Positions 13,242 through 24,125 of a stretch of DNA of 64,000 nucleotides are shown here, piece by piece. The notes beneath the pieces were generated by a model. The model worked only from the letters and a program-made list of their open reading frames with translations, made no database searches and had not been told where the DNA came from. How positions within the stretch are numbered: the stretch's first letter is position 1; every line of letters begins with the position of its first letter. The translations under genes and the position numbers were made by a program. Source of the stretch: Isoetes taiwanensis (Eukaryota > Streptophyta > Lycopodiopsida > Isoetales > Isoetaceae); the NCBI GenBank assembly GCA_021234155.1, contig JAJEKV010000049.1, forward strand, positions 3,499,487-3,563,486. The letters are read 5' to 3'.

Positions 13242-14044
13242 CTGCAATCATGGAGGATGGCCGGATGGACTGCTAAAACGAAATGAAATAGATTTCGTCC
13301 AAAATGCCGTGCTCGAAATCATACCTAATATTGGTCTTCTTCACGGTGCGTCTCTATGCCAATATCGGGCCAGAATGCTTCGGCAACTATGGCAAGCATG
13401 CAAAGGATAGGCCAAGATAAGAAATCCACCGAAAGTCGGGATGGATAACCCACCATTTAATTCCAAAACACCAACACAGAAGATTAATTTTCTACGATTT
13501 TTAGATCATCGGAGTTTTTTTCCGGCGCCTAAAGTCCCTCAAATCTTAGGAAATCGAGCTAAAAAAAATTCCAAAAATATTTTTGGCCAAACCAGAAATT
13601 TCCAAATTAACAAGATTGATAGTGTTCATTATAGTGGCTCTTGTTTCTTGCAACATCTAAAAACTCCATGAAGCTATTAGAATGTATACAGCTTTAAGAT
13701 CATGTTGGCATTTCAAGGTAGCATCGTTTTATGGGTGGTGTGTATCAACTGCGTATTGCATAATCGGTGCTATTGTAGGGTTTGGGCTTGCTTATGGATG
13801 ACTGAATGCTGTGTACTCGAAGTCACTCGCACGTGTTGTTTCATCCGTTGTTAGGAGGAATAGCTTCTTTGGTTGATTACAAGTGTGTTTGCATGGTAAT
13901 GTATCCATCGCCTTCTTTTACATGTAATTTTTAGCATCTTTTACCATCTGACCGTATAGTGTTTATCTTATCACCCCTCCTTATTAGATGTCCTTTTATG
14001 TTTTTTAAATCCAATGCAAGAATTTTGTATACGTCATTAACTAC

Positions 14045-14823
14045 AATATGGCATTTGGGTCACCAATTTTGTCATTGTATTAATTCTGCGCTGCCACGTG
14101 GCAGACAATTCCATTGCAGAATAGTATGTTGGGTCGACCATTCCGCGGTGACAGGTTTAACCAGTTACGACAACAGACAACAGAGGAATCTTGAATAAAC
14201 CTCTGCCGGCCTGGGCAGATTCGACGATGATGTTGAGCCTGGGCAAATCTAAAGCAAGAAAGGCAAGAAAAGTATGGTGGAAAACACAGAAGACGGCAAA
14301 AAACGCAGAAGAAAACCTGCATGAAACAAAACAAAACCACAAATATGAACAAAAATGTAAATGGCTATGGAGGAAGAAAGCTGAGGAAAAATATGGCAAG
14401 AGGAGAAAAGCTGGGCTGATAAAGAGGACTCTTACAAAAACAAAAGCCATTGAAGAATGAAAAAGAAATGGCAGGGCTTAAGCTAAGAACTCATAACTCT
14501 AGCAATGTATTTGTAAGAACTCGCTATGCCAGTAGAGGAATGTTTGATCTTTTCAAGGTCTTCTTTCTCAGTTGAAGTCGATGCTTCCTTGAATCTGCAC
14601 AAAAAAAACAGACGATCCTTGAAACTTGCAAAGAAACAACTGAACTAAGAAAACAGAGAAACCTGAATCCTTGCCAAAAAAAAGAAAAAACGCGACTAAG
14701 CCTGCCAGTTCGCCTAAGCTCCGCCTTGTTTAAACCTAGAAGCTATAATCTATTGCAAGAATAGAAGGGAGCCATTGCCATCGCCATCGCTAAAGAAAAA
14801 ATTGGCTCCCCAAATGCCATATT
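14045..14823. mobile_element. Small element with 29-bp terminal inverted repeats
   Basis: AATATGGCATTTGGG at 14045-14059 has a perfect inverse at 14809-14823, and the match continues with CCAATTTT to about 29 bp with four mismatches. The enclosed 0.78 kb contains no transposase. Its only long frame, a Lys-rich plus-strand one at 14191-14460, lacks motifs and is probably not coding. I see no convincing target duplication, so the superfamily is unassigned. Confidence 0.55.
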
Positions 14824-14824
14824 G

Positions 14825-14943
14825 TGGCTTCAAGTTTTTTGGTCTGCCATTCCGGCGTGGCCAATGACCTGCTCCCGGCTAATGCCGGTCGTGGGACCCC
14901 ACTGGTCCATACCGGAATGGCATCCCAAAAACCTTGAAGCCAT
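14825..14943. repeat. ~30-bp-arm hairpin next to the preceding element
   Basis: TGGCTTCAAGTTTTTTGG..CTGCCATTCCGG at 14825-14854 is mirrored by CCGGAATGGCATCCCAAAAA..CCTTGAAGCCA at 14913-14943. The loop carries CCGGCTAATGCCGG, itself a small hairpin. This is a compact fold-back, possibly a separate MITE abutting or nested at the end of the 14.0-14.8 kb element. Confidence 0.6.
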
Positions 14944-15299
14944 ACATAAGCCCTTGAAAACGTAGCCCAATGAAAATATGGCATAATCTATATGTATATT
15001 TAAAGGACATGCTCATGTATTTAAAAAGAAAAAGGGAGAATAGTCTTGGTTCGGGAAATTTTTCAGCCTGAAGAAACACCTTTTCGACTGTTCTGAACCT
15101 GCCTCGGAAAGCTCCAACACAAGGCCACGATTCCTTCGGAAATACTAAGAAAATAAGTTATTTTCGGCCGGAAGTTTTCCTACCATTTCAAATATGTCCA
15201 GCTAAATCTGGATTTTGTCCAGCAGGCTACAAGGGTTCCGGGGAACTTCCGGAACCAAGAGAATAGTTGGTGTTTCATTTCTGTCATTTAGATATCCGT

Positions 15300-15706
15300 G
15301 CTTTTGACTAGTTTTTTTAGGGTAAGAGTGTATTTTTTGATTAATAATGATATAAAGTACAAAGTCTCCTCAACAAGAGGGTATATATAATTCAGATCCA
15401 ACCTTATATTATCGAATGTGGAAACTTACCAAGTTTCCTTCAAATCCGGACCGATCTAATTAGGTGATGGGTGTTTCCGAAATGGAAAAGGGAATCTATT
15501 GTGGAAGGGTTTAGTTTCAGGAGTCAGAAAATCAAGCTAACCCTGTCTGATTGATTCGCGTGATGTGAGGAGGAGTGCAATATATATAGTGCATCAATCA
15601 GAGTAGAACCCGTCCTTCACAAAAGAAGAAATTGTAGCAGAAGAAGATGGCATGCTACAAACAGGCAGGCGTAAAATCATGTAAAATCATGTATGAGAAA
15701 AAATAG
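15300..15706 (+). pseudogene. Truncated copy of the lipid-transfer-protein gene (promoter plus nine codons)
   Basis: This block duplicates 20957-21301, the promoter, leader and start of the intact lipid-transfer-protein gene, with only scattered differences and a few indels. It keeps the TATA box (CAATATATATAGTGC, 15579-15593), the leader and the ATG at 15647. The encoded start MACYKQAGV matches the intact protein exactly, then similarity stops mid-codon run. The frame continues 10 codons through a repeated AAAATCATGT and ends at TAG 15704-15706. The copy lacks the whole cysteine domain, so it can make only a 19-residue peptide. Promoter identity means it may still be transcribed. Confidence 0.9.
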
Positions 15707-18318
15707 TCGCTCTCAATTTCTATATTTGATCAGGCTAAGCTAAGGAAGCATAATGATTGAAGAACTTTAACGATACACCCCTCGTTTTCAAAAGGTTGGA
15801 ATGCAAGTCATTAATTACCATTCTTCAAGTTACAATTAAGCCAGATCTTGATTAATCTAAACTCTAGTTGTAGTATGATCTTATCATGTGATCGTATATA
15901 CCTCATAGAATCTTATAGCTAGAATTTTGATCTCTTTTGTGAAGACACCTTTTGTCAAGTAAATCAAAGGTGAAGTAGTAGTGGAGTGAGAAATACAAAT
16001 TTTTATTGTGGAAGGGTATGATGAAAAGGATTGTTTCTGGACGGGAAGTAGGATGACCATGCTTCAAACATGAAATGCATTGTTGTTAGTATGAAAAGCA
16101 TCATATTTAACTTTTAGTGCACCATAAATTTGTGAAACCGATGGAAACTTATTCAAGATGCCATTTAACATTTAAAATGGCAAGAATTTACGCGACTTTG
16201 AATTTCAACTCTTTATTTTGGAATGACCAACCAATTGAAAGCTATAATTTTTATCTTTGTTTGCTTTGCTGCAATAGATATTTCAAAGCCCTATAAGTTA
16301 TTTTCCGTTTAATAAGAAAACAATCAAGAATAAGTATGCATTTTATTAGATAAGAATTAAGGAAGAACCACCACCTTCAGAATGTTGTATGCTGGAGACC
16401 GGTTTTCCTATGCCTTTTCAAATGGGCCTTCAAGTTTATAAAAACCCTTTAGAACCCTGGAAACCCTTTAGGACCCTGTTCAATAAAGATATCGAAGCAA
16501 CAGACACACTGAATAAGACAGCAATAACCAAAGTTAATATAAATGAATTCATTGTAATCAGTTTCTTGAGATTGCATCGCAAATTTGGAAGATACATATA
16601 ATTGAATTCTTATCTATAGTCTCCAAATACTGGGAAAGTTAAGTCCAAATCCTTCTAGGACAACGGGCCTGTTTGCATGCAAGCCAGAACAAAGCACCAA
16701 TAGAATCAAGGTTTCTTGTGTGAGTATGGCACCAGGCCAATCTTATACTTGGATGCCCTAACCTTCAACCAACGTTTGATCCAATAGCTGCCAAGAAGTC
16801 CATACTTTAGAAAAACAAATACAGCAAAGGATGGCACAAATAACATGGCTGCATGCAATTTCTAGACTAAAGTCAAATCTCACAAAAACCACAAAGAGAA
16901 GTGCTCACAATAGTTGTAGCTTCAGAGGCAAGAATATTCGTTTGCAGGGTCTGCTAAAACAGCTGAATAAAGACCCATATAAGCACATAGGACACAAAGC
17001 TTGTACATAAAATTGAATTCCAACTTTCATAGGACACAAAGCTTGTACATAAAATTGACTTTTCATCAACTCTCCTGACAATAAATGTTGGCATATAGTG
17101 CAGCATCTACTGACCAACCAATCAAATGATGAATAATGCAAAATGCCATTAGTATTCCAAGTGACTGTAAATATTTGCCACTTAAACATCAACCAACAAA
17201 TTTTTAAAAAAGACAGCCTTATTAATGAATAAAGTTTGCAAAGCAAAACGTATAACCATTTCATGGGCAAGCTTTGCTTTGCTGCCAGGTATTCGTTCCA
17301 GTACTTCTGGGATGATTTAGTCATTGCTCCTTTGGACCTAAGATAATATACTGACAAAAGAAGCATTTGAAATTATCTGCGAGCAACAATTTGCCAAGGA
17401 AACGACAAATTGCCAAGGAAAAGACAAAGAACAAAATTCAAGTGAAGTAAATATAGCTACCTGGGTCAGAATGGCTTCCTTTGAGACAAACTTGGTGCCA
17501 ATAGATTCCATACTGTGTGAGCAAGTATACAACACCAAGGACATAAACTACAGACTAAAATTTTAAGTAAACATGTAAAAAGGACATATTACTACTTGCC
17601 TTCTTTTAATGAAGCTGCAAGGCTTCATGCAGATAGTCCAATGAGCTTAAGGATTCCAAAATAAAGCTGCTGGCGCATAGACATAACGCTGGAATTGTGT
17701 CGCAAAAGTTCAATCGTTCAGCTTTTGAACAAAAGGCACCTGTAAACCTCAACTCAAAGAAAGGAAGAACACAACTGAAAAAGAAGCATGTGGCATCACC
17801 CTAATGCTGACACCTTAACATTCAATTGAGCATCCTACATTTTCTGCTCACACATGAATAGTAAACATGGCATCTGCTCCCACAACATCATGCCTTAGGA
17901 TTAATTATTGCCTTTCTCTGTCCTTGATAATTATAAGAGATGATGCACAGACGCTAAATGATGAATCATATTGCATTCAAATGTAGGAGATGCAAATGTT
18001 TTAAGCTACAAAGTAGGAAGATCATGGCATCATCCTATTCCTGACGCCAAATATGCTAAGCTACAAAGCACGTGACAACATCCTGTTCCTGACACCTATA
18101 GCATTCAACTGCAATATATTTTGGAAATAAGGATGCTCAATTTACACATTTCAGAGCCACAAACATGTTTCAAATTGTCTAGTCGCTATCCCACGCATAA
18201 ATTGGATGTGTCTTTGATGTGTGAATTAGATTCTGGCTCACTTCCCACTTGGCAGTTTATAACAGCCCCAGCCAGTTCATAATGGAACAAATGAAAAGAA
18301 CTAAGGGAAAAAGCTCAC
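15707..18318. other. Sparse stretch with possible minus-strand exon remnants
   Basis: No complete gene is seen. On the minus strand around 17231-17320 an open segment reads IIPEVLERIPGSKAKLAHEM, and around 17461-17520 MESIGTKFVSKEAILTQ ends at a CAG|GTAGCT donor. I recognise neither. A tandem duplication (CATAGGACACAAAGCTTGTA) lies at 16986-17058. They may belong with the DUF3755-like fragment upstream on the same strand, but no domain supports this. Confidence 0.35.
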
Positions 18319-18418
18319 AGTCATCCAACGACACCTCATGGCGGCGTCTCTCACGGTCTTTTCTGGGAGAGTTGCTGCAATTTTTATGTACTTCCACAAA
18401 TTCACCTCATTTGCATAC
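18319..18418 (-). pseudogene. DUF3755-type (Myb/SANT-like) plant nuclear protein, single exon fragment
   Basis: The 100-bp exon is bounded by a TTTCTTAG acceptor and a GTGAGC donor. It encodes KYIKIAATLPEKTVRDAAMRCRWMT. This closely matches the plant DUF3755 family core, where K-IA--LP-KTVRDVALRCRWM is the most conserved stretch and resembles a SANT/homeodomain-like helix. Two substitutions (VAL to AAM) sit in the conserved part. The flanking exons of the family, including the NLS-rich segment after CRWMTKKE and the C-terminal coiled region, were not found. The family has no firmly established biochemical role. It lies 0.6 kb from a PAR1-like fragment on the same strand. Confidence 0.6.
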
Positions 18419-19033
18419 CTAAGAAATTAAAGAAAAAATCAAGTATCATAACGGGAACAGTGATTTTAAATCACAAAAAATGAGCTTTTCCAATTTGCTT
18501 TTAAACTATCATATGTGGTCTTACCCTCTCTAGTTATGGTCATCTGTGGTCTTAAAATGGCAACATGAATTCCACAAATTTGTGTGCTTAATGTGATTGT
18601 CTTACATTGCTTCACATCTAGACACATAATATGTTTCACCTCCTAGGCATCTACGATAACTAACAAACTTGCCTACAAAAAATACAAAGAATGTATACGA
18701 TGCCCATTAGTAGCAAGCATAGAACATCTTACTTGATAAGACCATCGTCCAAGGTATTTTATTCTTCACTGCTCCAGTCTGTGCATAAATGGAAAGATTA
18801 CTTGTATAGTTAGTATTGATCCCTTGAAAGCAAATCTGCAAAAAATGTAAAAAAGGGACCTACGAAAGGGAACAAAATCTACAACGGAACCTGAGATGAA
18901 ATGCATTTAGAAGCAGGATCAGACTGTTGCAAGAAAATGTACATTGGATAATTTTGGAAGAGGTAATGGGTAGGCTCAGGCTGTTTAGAGATAGCAGAAC
19001 ATGCAATTATCTACACATGGACATTTCACTTAC
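18419..19033. other. Spacer between two minus-strand gene fragments
   Basis: I see no coding segment, repeat or regulatory motif here that can be supported. It separates the DUF3755-like exon from the PAR1-like exons. Confidence 0.4.
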
Positions 19034-19668
19034 CTTCTCCAGCAGGAAGCTTGATGTAGAGATCAACAATGTTAGGGTAGTTGTTCTGGCAATCAGGAGA
19101 GCATATCTTCTGAGCAAATTTCTTCTGGAGAAGCCCATCAGAAGACATGCCCACGATTATCTTCTCCAGACCACATGCATTTAAACAGTCCTCTGTTTCT
19201 ACCCGCTCCTTAGCTTTGCCAACAATAATATTAGAGGTCTGAAGAACAGGATTAATAGAAAGATCTTAGAATGGCAAACATGCAACACATCAACAGATTG
19301 AACTAAAGACTGGAAGAGCTATTGCCCGTTTTGCCATAAGAAGCTACACTTATCAACGAACTCATAAGACATTTATATCTGTAAAAAAGGGCATCTATTA
19401 ACATAAGATAAAAAGCATCTTGGTTGTAGCATCGCATTTAATGATGTTGTAATAAAAGTTGATGCTTCTAATGCGATACAATCTGCTGATGGCTCTATGA
19501 ATGCAAGTTACGCTACAGATGATAACATGCCATCAATGGAGAAAGGTAGACAGACATAATCTAGAATAATAAGCCCTAAAATCTTGTCAATAACATTATT
19601 CACATGATGATTTTTGCTTACGTATCTAACTTCCTCAAGGGCACAAACGGCCGTAGTATTCTCACCTG
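19034..19668 (-). pseudogene. PAR1 (photoassimilate-responsive) protein, two-exon fragment
   Basis: Exon 19238-19034 (GTAAGTG donor) encodes CLNACGLEKIIVGMSSDGLL and KFAQKICSPDC..NNYPNIVDLY..LPAGEG. This is the core of the plant PAR1 family, whose hallmark is C-x-ACG..VG-SSDxLL...LCSPxC...CPNIVDLYxNLAxGEG. The preceding exon 19668-19622, joined in phase, adds VCALEE, matching the family's RCVLE. One conserved Cys before PNIVDL is replaced (NNYPN instead of GCPN). PAR1 proteins are small secreted cysteine-rich proteins whose transcripts respond to sugars and stress; their mechanism is not established. A possible first exon near 19896-19988 is out of phase, and no signal peptide or C-terminus was found. 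The gene is therefore incomplete. Confidence 0.65.
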
Positions 19669-20956
19669 CTGCAAATGAAGTGTCGTTGTAACAAATGAAA
19701 GAACACAAATTATATTTAACTCTACAGAGATTGTAAACTTTATTGCAGTCATCAATCATGGAAGTGCATTCTACCCATACCATGAATATACCCATACCAT
19801 GAGTTTGGTTTCTGCAAACATGTCTAGAAAACGGAAAAGGCTCTAGTGCTTAAAATAATAACAAAGACCATTCAAGAGACAAAAATAAAGCTCACCTTGC
19901 AAGAAGAGGAAGCTGGTATTAGGCTTATAAAGCAGCGTTGATGTCCAATCAACATAATATGCTCTGTAGCCAATGTGACTGCATGCATAAAACTTGAATA
20001 AGTGAGGCCCAATTCAGACTACGACCATGAAGATGAGAGTAAAGATAGGAAGAGACTTGTGGATTTTCACATGCAAACAGAGAGAAAGTTTAAACAATAT
20101 ACTCCAGACTCTGTATAAATCTCACAAAGTAAAGTCAGTCGTCTTGACTAATACGGTTCTATCAATTATAACTCTGTCATGAAAATCTCAAAGCAAATAG
20201 TCAAGAAGATCTGGCCTATTTGTCTGTTTTTTTGCTCCAACATCCGCCATTTTCTTTTTTTTCGTTCCTTGCAGTTTTGCCCAAAATCCTCTCAAAGGTT
20301 ATCAAATACCTAGAACTCCACTGTCTACAACTGTCCATACTGGCCAACAAAGCTGTTGCACCCGCCAAAGCTGTTCAGATCATTAAGCCTTGCATCAGAG
20401 ATCAAATTAGGGCCATCTGTTATGTAGCATTGGTCTACAACTCACATGCACGGGAAATAAAGCACGGGAAATTTTAGTCTTCAAAAAGCCAGACCTACCT
20501 TAGTTGCTCCAAGAAATCAAAGCTTGAGCTTGCCTGTATAAATGCGTCCGATAATTGCCCAACAATATCCTTAAATCCTACCCAACCATGTGTGAAATTG
20601 GTCTGTGCAGATAGAGAGGACTGTTGTTCGTGGCTTCCATGCCATTTTTGCCGGACCAACATCGAAATCATGCAAAAATGCTTTCTCGATTTTTGGACTA
20701 TCGGAAAGTTTTCCGGGCCGCCAAAACCCTTAAAACCTAAAAAGTTTTTCACTTGACGGAAAAACCGAATTTAAACAATAGGATATAGCTTTAAAAAATT
20801 ACACTTACAAAGTAAACACAGGTTAAAAAACACATAGCTTCTCAAATGGATAAGCCTGAAAGCTCGAACTGCATTGTATAATTGTATTTAATTTTATATT
20901 ACAAAACATCACCCACACCATACCTTACAATTTACTATGCAAAGCAATCAAACATG
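19669..20956. other. Non-coding stretch upstream of the lipid-transfer-protein promoter
   Basis: No gene is supported. A minus-strand segment at 20510-20600 (GFKDIVGQLSDAFIQASSSF) ends in an AAG|GTAGGT donor and might be an exon, but I do not recognise it. 20670-20745 resembles 13486-13560 (CGATTTTTGGACTATCGG against CGATTTTTAGATCATCGG), so a diverged dispersed repeat is shared with the 5' part of Helitron A. Confidence 0.35.
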
Positions 20957-21205
20957 CTTTTGACTAGTTTTTTGAGGGTAAGAGTGTATTTTTTTATTTA
21001 TTAAAAAGTATGTATATATAATCCAGATTCAACCTTATATTACCAATGTGGAAACCTTACCAAGTTTCCTTCAAATCCGGACCGATCTTAGGTGATGGGT
21101 GTTTTCGAAATGGAAAAGGGAATCTATTGTGGAAGGGTTTAGTTTCAGGAGTCAGAAAATCAAGCTAACCCTGTCTGATTGATTCGCGTAATGTGAGGAG
21201 GAGTG

Positions 21206-21217
21206 CAATATATATAC
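21206..21217 (+). promoter_or_regulatory. TATA box of the lipid-transfer-protein gene
   Basis: AATATATATACT lies about 60-70 bases upstream of the ATG at 21275, leaving a leader of roughly 35 bases. The same motif sits at the same distance in the truncated copy near 15.58 kb, so it is part of the duplicated promoter. Confidence 0.7.
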
Positions 21218-21274
21218 TGCATCAATCAGATTAGAACCCGTCCTTCACAAAAGAAGAAATTGTAGCAGAAGAAG

Positions 21275-21577
21275 ATGGCATGCTACAAACAGGCAGGCGT
21301 GATGGTGGTGGCGGTGATGCTGGCTATGGCGGTGTATGCAGAGGCCCAGGCTTGCTCTGTAATTCAAGCGAAGTTGAGGCCATGCATTCCTTCGGTTTTG
21401 GGTAGCAGGCCCGCGCCTCCGTCCCGGCCCTGCTGTGCTGCAGTTCGATCCTCTTCCCTCTACGCTGTCTGCAAATGCCTGCAGCAATTTCGTGGCGTTG
21501 CTGGTGTCAATCTTAATGCTGCTCGATCCATCCCTGCTAAATGTAAAGCTCCCATCCCAAAGGCTTTCAAATGTTGA
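21275..21577 (+). CDS. Non-specific lipid-transfer protein, short DIR1-like type
   Basis: The 100-residue protein has a hydrophobic signal peptide (about residues 1-25, ending AEAQA) and a mature domain of about 75 residues. It shows the complete eight-cysteine motif: C-x9-C-x15-CC-x11-CxC-x21-C-x9-C. The Cys-Lys-Cys pair and size place it near the type II/IV (DIR1-like) group of plant nsLTPs. The family binds fatty acids or lysolipids in a hydrophobic cavity closed by four disulphides, in the cell wall or apoplast. A Pro-rich loop (GSRPAPPSRP) precedes the CC pair. There is no intron. The start is the first ATG after the TATA box, and AATAAGG at 21617 is a possible polyadenylation signal. 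A truncated promoter copy lies at 15.3-15.7 kb. Confidence 0.92.
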   Translation: MACYKQAGVMVVAVMLAMAVYAEAQACSVIQAKLRPCIPSVLGSRPAPPSRPCCAAVRSSSLYAVCKCLQQFRGVAGVNLNAARSIPAKCKAPIPKAFKC

Positions 21578-21639
21578 GGAATCCTTTGGGCTAAACTGTT
21601 TTTTCTTTTCTTCATGAATAAGGAATTGTACTTCCATGA

Positions 21640-24125
21640 AATTGAATTGAGATTTTGATTGTATAAGTATTCGTATTGTCCATGCAGTTTGCCACTTTTG
21701 TCTTTTATGAGCACTTTATTCATGTAGTGCATTGGCTTAATCCAATCCACTTGCTGTTTAGATTTTCGTGGCCTCCTTGGCTTTCCCGCTGCCTAGGTCT
21801 TTTTTAAATATATCTCGTCTTTTACTGCAGGCACTGACGTCCAAGGCTAGATCTTCGCCTGTAGCAAATCTGGATTCGATCTAGCGAATCCTTGCCTTTC
21901 TACATCCATTCCCTTCTAAGCTCCTCCATTTTCAACTGTGATCGAGCTTCAGATCATCTTCAGATCATCCAGGTGTGTGCGCTTCAAACCAAGTATATTT
22001 TTCGTAGATCTCTTTAAGCTATCGGGCTAAAAACCTCTGCTTTCCATTTCCTTCCTTTCCGTGTCTTGTAAGTTTAAATGTAATGCCTGTGTAATATATG
22101 GTACTGGTCTCTCATTTTAATCCATCGACTTAACAATTACATTTAAAGCTTGTGAAACTTTTCTCTCTTATGGCTGCTCAACCATTTGATTGCAGCACAA
22201 TGCTCAACATATTCCTCCAACCCAACCAGAACCTGAACCTGAACCTGAACCTGAACCTTCCATGGCAGCATTTGAAGGAGGCAAACAACAATCTAGAACC
22301 AACTGACCTTTGGCCCCAAGCCTGCCCTTTTGCTAGTTTTGTTTTTTAGCTGCCTTGCCTAACCTCTCATAACAATTCATGCAATTCTAGCCTATTCATG
22401 TGTGATATCTCAGCCAAATATTGACATGGCGTTATCTCTACCATTTAATTTCTCTGATCCACTGGCTACAAAAATTAGAAAACCTCCAGAAAGTAGAGTC
22501 TTCATTCTCTTGCACCCAATCTGCAAAATAGCTTTGGCCAAACCAATGCTGCAAAAATGCTTGACTCCCCTGATATCAGTCCGGCACCGCCCATAGCAAG
22601 CAGAAGTTGTATGCCTAGGTATGATCTTACTATGTTGTTTGCATTCATGCCAGGGGAGTCTGGACTGGTCCAAATCATTCAGAATTAGATGACTATAGAG
22701 AGATCAGATATATCGTTGAGTTATATGCTGCTAAATAGTAGATGTCCGTACACAATTAGATTGTAGTTGTGTGTTCCTAGACTAAGAAACTAAAAATGCT
22801 TGAGCTTTATCATGCAGACTACAGGAGCAAGTATAACAGGCAATGTGAAATGAAAGTCCTAAACCAAGTCTAACAGACAATGTCAAATGATAGTCCTCCT
22901 AAACCTGCACGTCCTAGATTTACAAAATGTTCAATTATTCTTGACTGATATACGATGCCATTTGTCTACTCATAGTTGCTCAATATCCTTTCAGAAAGGG
23001 CTTTTAACCACTGTTCATATGCAGCAGTTTCTTCAAAGAACTTGCATGCATTTGGCCAACATAAGATAGTTGAAACGGAGAAGCTGCCATTGTAATTATT
23101 TCTTATTTTCCATTCTACTCTTATTTTAACTATCACTCTTAAGAGTATAAGTTTGATCATCATCTGTAAGGTTTACAGAGCTAAATAGTTTATCATCGGG
23201 GAAGGGGGTGGTTAGATAGAATGATGGAAATGTGTGCCTCTTCTAGCTCAGTGAATAACTTTTCAGAAGCCACCATTAAACCTCTAGACATGGATACTTC
23301 CAATGAACAAAAAGATTCATTCAGGAAGTAAAAGCCAGGCATAATTTTCCTTGCCGCCAATGCATTCAGAAATATTAGAAGCTTAGAAAATGTAATAATA
23401 TCATGTAAGCATTTTCGATAACCTTCAGAAGCAAAGGTACATGTGCATGCTTATGTGTATGTTCAGCACATAGTTCTACGTCTTCAATTCATCCGCACCA
23501 GATCCAAGTCTTTAAATGCTTGTTATTCCAAAGGTGCCAAAGGAGATCATCAAATTGAACTGGCGAAGTCCAGATAAAGCTGGCTGTTTTCAGATGCATG
23601 ATTACCATACATTGTCAGCGAATGTTACATTGCAATCATATTCAGCAAAGGTTACCAATAGCCAAGACATGGAGACTGACATTCACAGTCACTGGCTTCT
23701 ATGTACTACATTTATAAATACGAATGTTTTCGTTTCATACTTCACATCTTTGAGGTGATGTCGTCAAATTACTGTCTCCACCCAACTATCATCTCTTTTT
23801 TTTTCAGCCTTGCAATCGATGTATTATTTCCTAGTCCAAATACATATTTCACTTGCTGTCAAGTCAAAGCTTGTTATGTCTGACTGTTTTGCTAAAGGTT
23901 TTCAGCAACAACAGATCCTGCTGGTAGTTTCTGTGTCAGATCTTGCTTTGACTTTTATTTGTTTAATTTATTTTATCTTGATTGGTTAACATTAAACAAT
24001 AGGTGCATCTGATCCTTTCTTACTATGTCGGTGTGTTGCGGGAATATTACGATCAATAATAGGTTTAAAGATTTAGTGTATTCAGTGTATTGAGACTGAT
24101 TACATTCTCAGATATTAAACCAGTA
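21640..24125. other. Non-coding stretch with a hexanucleotide repeat
   Basis: No gene is supported. A short tandem (CCTGAA)n lies at about 22230-22259. A minus-strand frame at 22410-22673 lacks recognisable motifs. Nothing else stands out. Confidence 0.4.

Larger units (their letters stand above)
7403..13615 (-). mobile_element. Helitron A, non-autonomous, inserted in the PHT2;1 pseudogene intron
   Basis: On the minus strand the element ends in hairpin GCCCGGC-AAC-GCCGGGC (7430-7414), then a short spacer, then CTAG (7406-7403) followed by host T. This is the standard Helitron 3' end. The proposed 5' end is TCTTGTTAATTTGG at 13615 after a host A, giving the expected A^T target. It is placed by analogy with the 39-45 kb Helitron, which starts TCTTCTTTCTTATTTT, and is less certain than the 3' end. 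The implied length is 6,213 bp, close to the 6,201 bp of that element. No Rep/helicase gene is visible. It contains tandem repeats and minus-strand exons of an unknown gene, in the same orientation as the element, as expected for captured host DNA. Confidence 0.65.
6970..13895 (+). pseudogene. PHT2;1-type phosphate transporter pseudogene, two exons split by an insertion
   Basis: Two exons match adjacent parts of the plastid inner-envelope H+/Pi transporter PHT2;1 (PiT/PHO4 family). Exon 1 (about 6970-7220) encodes ENVANAIETFVGSGALPLRQ and FLVGSHASHTMQ, corresponding to the NDVANAxGTSVGSGAL permease signature. It ends in a GTGAGT donor. Exon 2 (13718-13895) follows a TTTCAAG acceptor with VASFYGW and CIIGAIVGFGLAYG, then an in-frame TGA at 13799-13801. 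A frame change is needed to read HPLLGGIASLV further on. The first Asp of the signature is lost and Gly to Glu replaces a conserved residue. The 6.5-kb intron is almost filled by a Helitron-like insertion. The gene lacks its N-terminus, transit peptide and later exons, so it is a fragment that cannot make a transporter. Confidence 0.85.

Noticed and set aside
14191-14460. Lys-rich 89-codon plus-strand frame as a gene
   Set aside because: Composition reflects A-rich DNA, it lies between inverted repeats of a small element, and no motif or splice context supports it.
19896-19988. First exon of the PAR1-like gene (GHQRCFISLIPASSSCK)
   Set aside because: It is out of phase with the next exon and lacks a signal peptide, so I left it out of the gene call.
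21245-21750. Minus-strand frames over the lipid-transfer-protein gene
   Set aside because: They overlap a well-supported gene and contain His-rich low-complexity translation of its signal-peptide codons.
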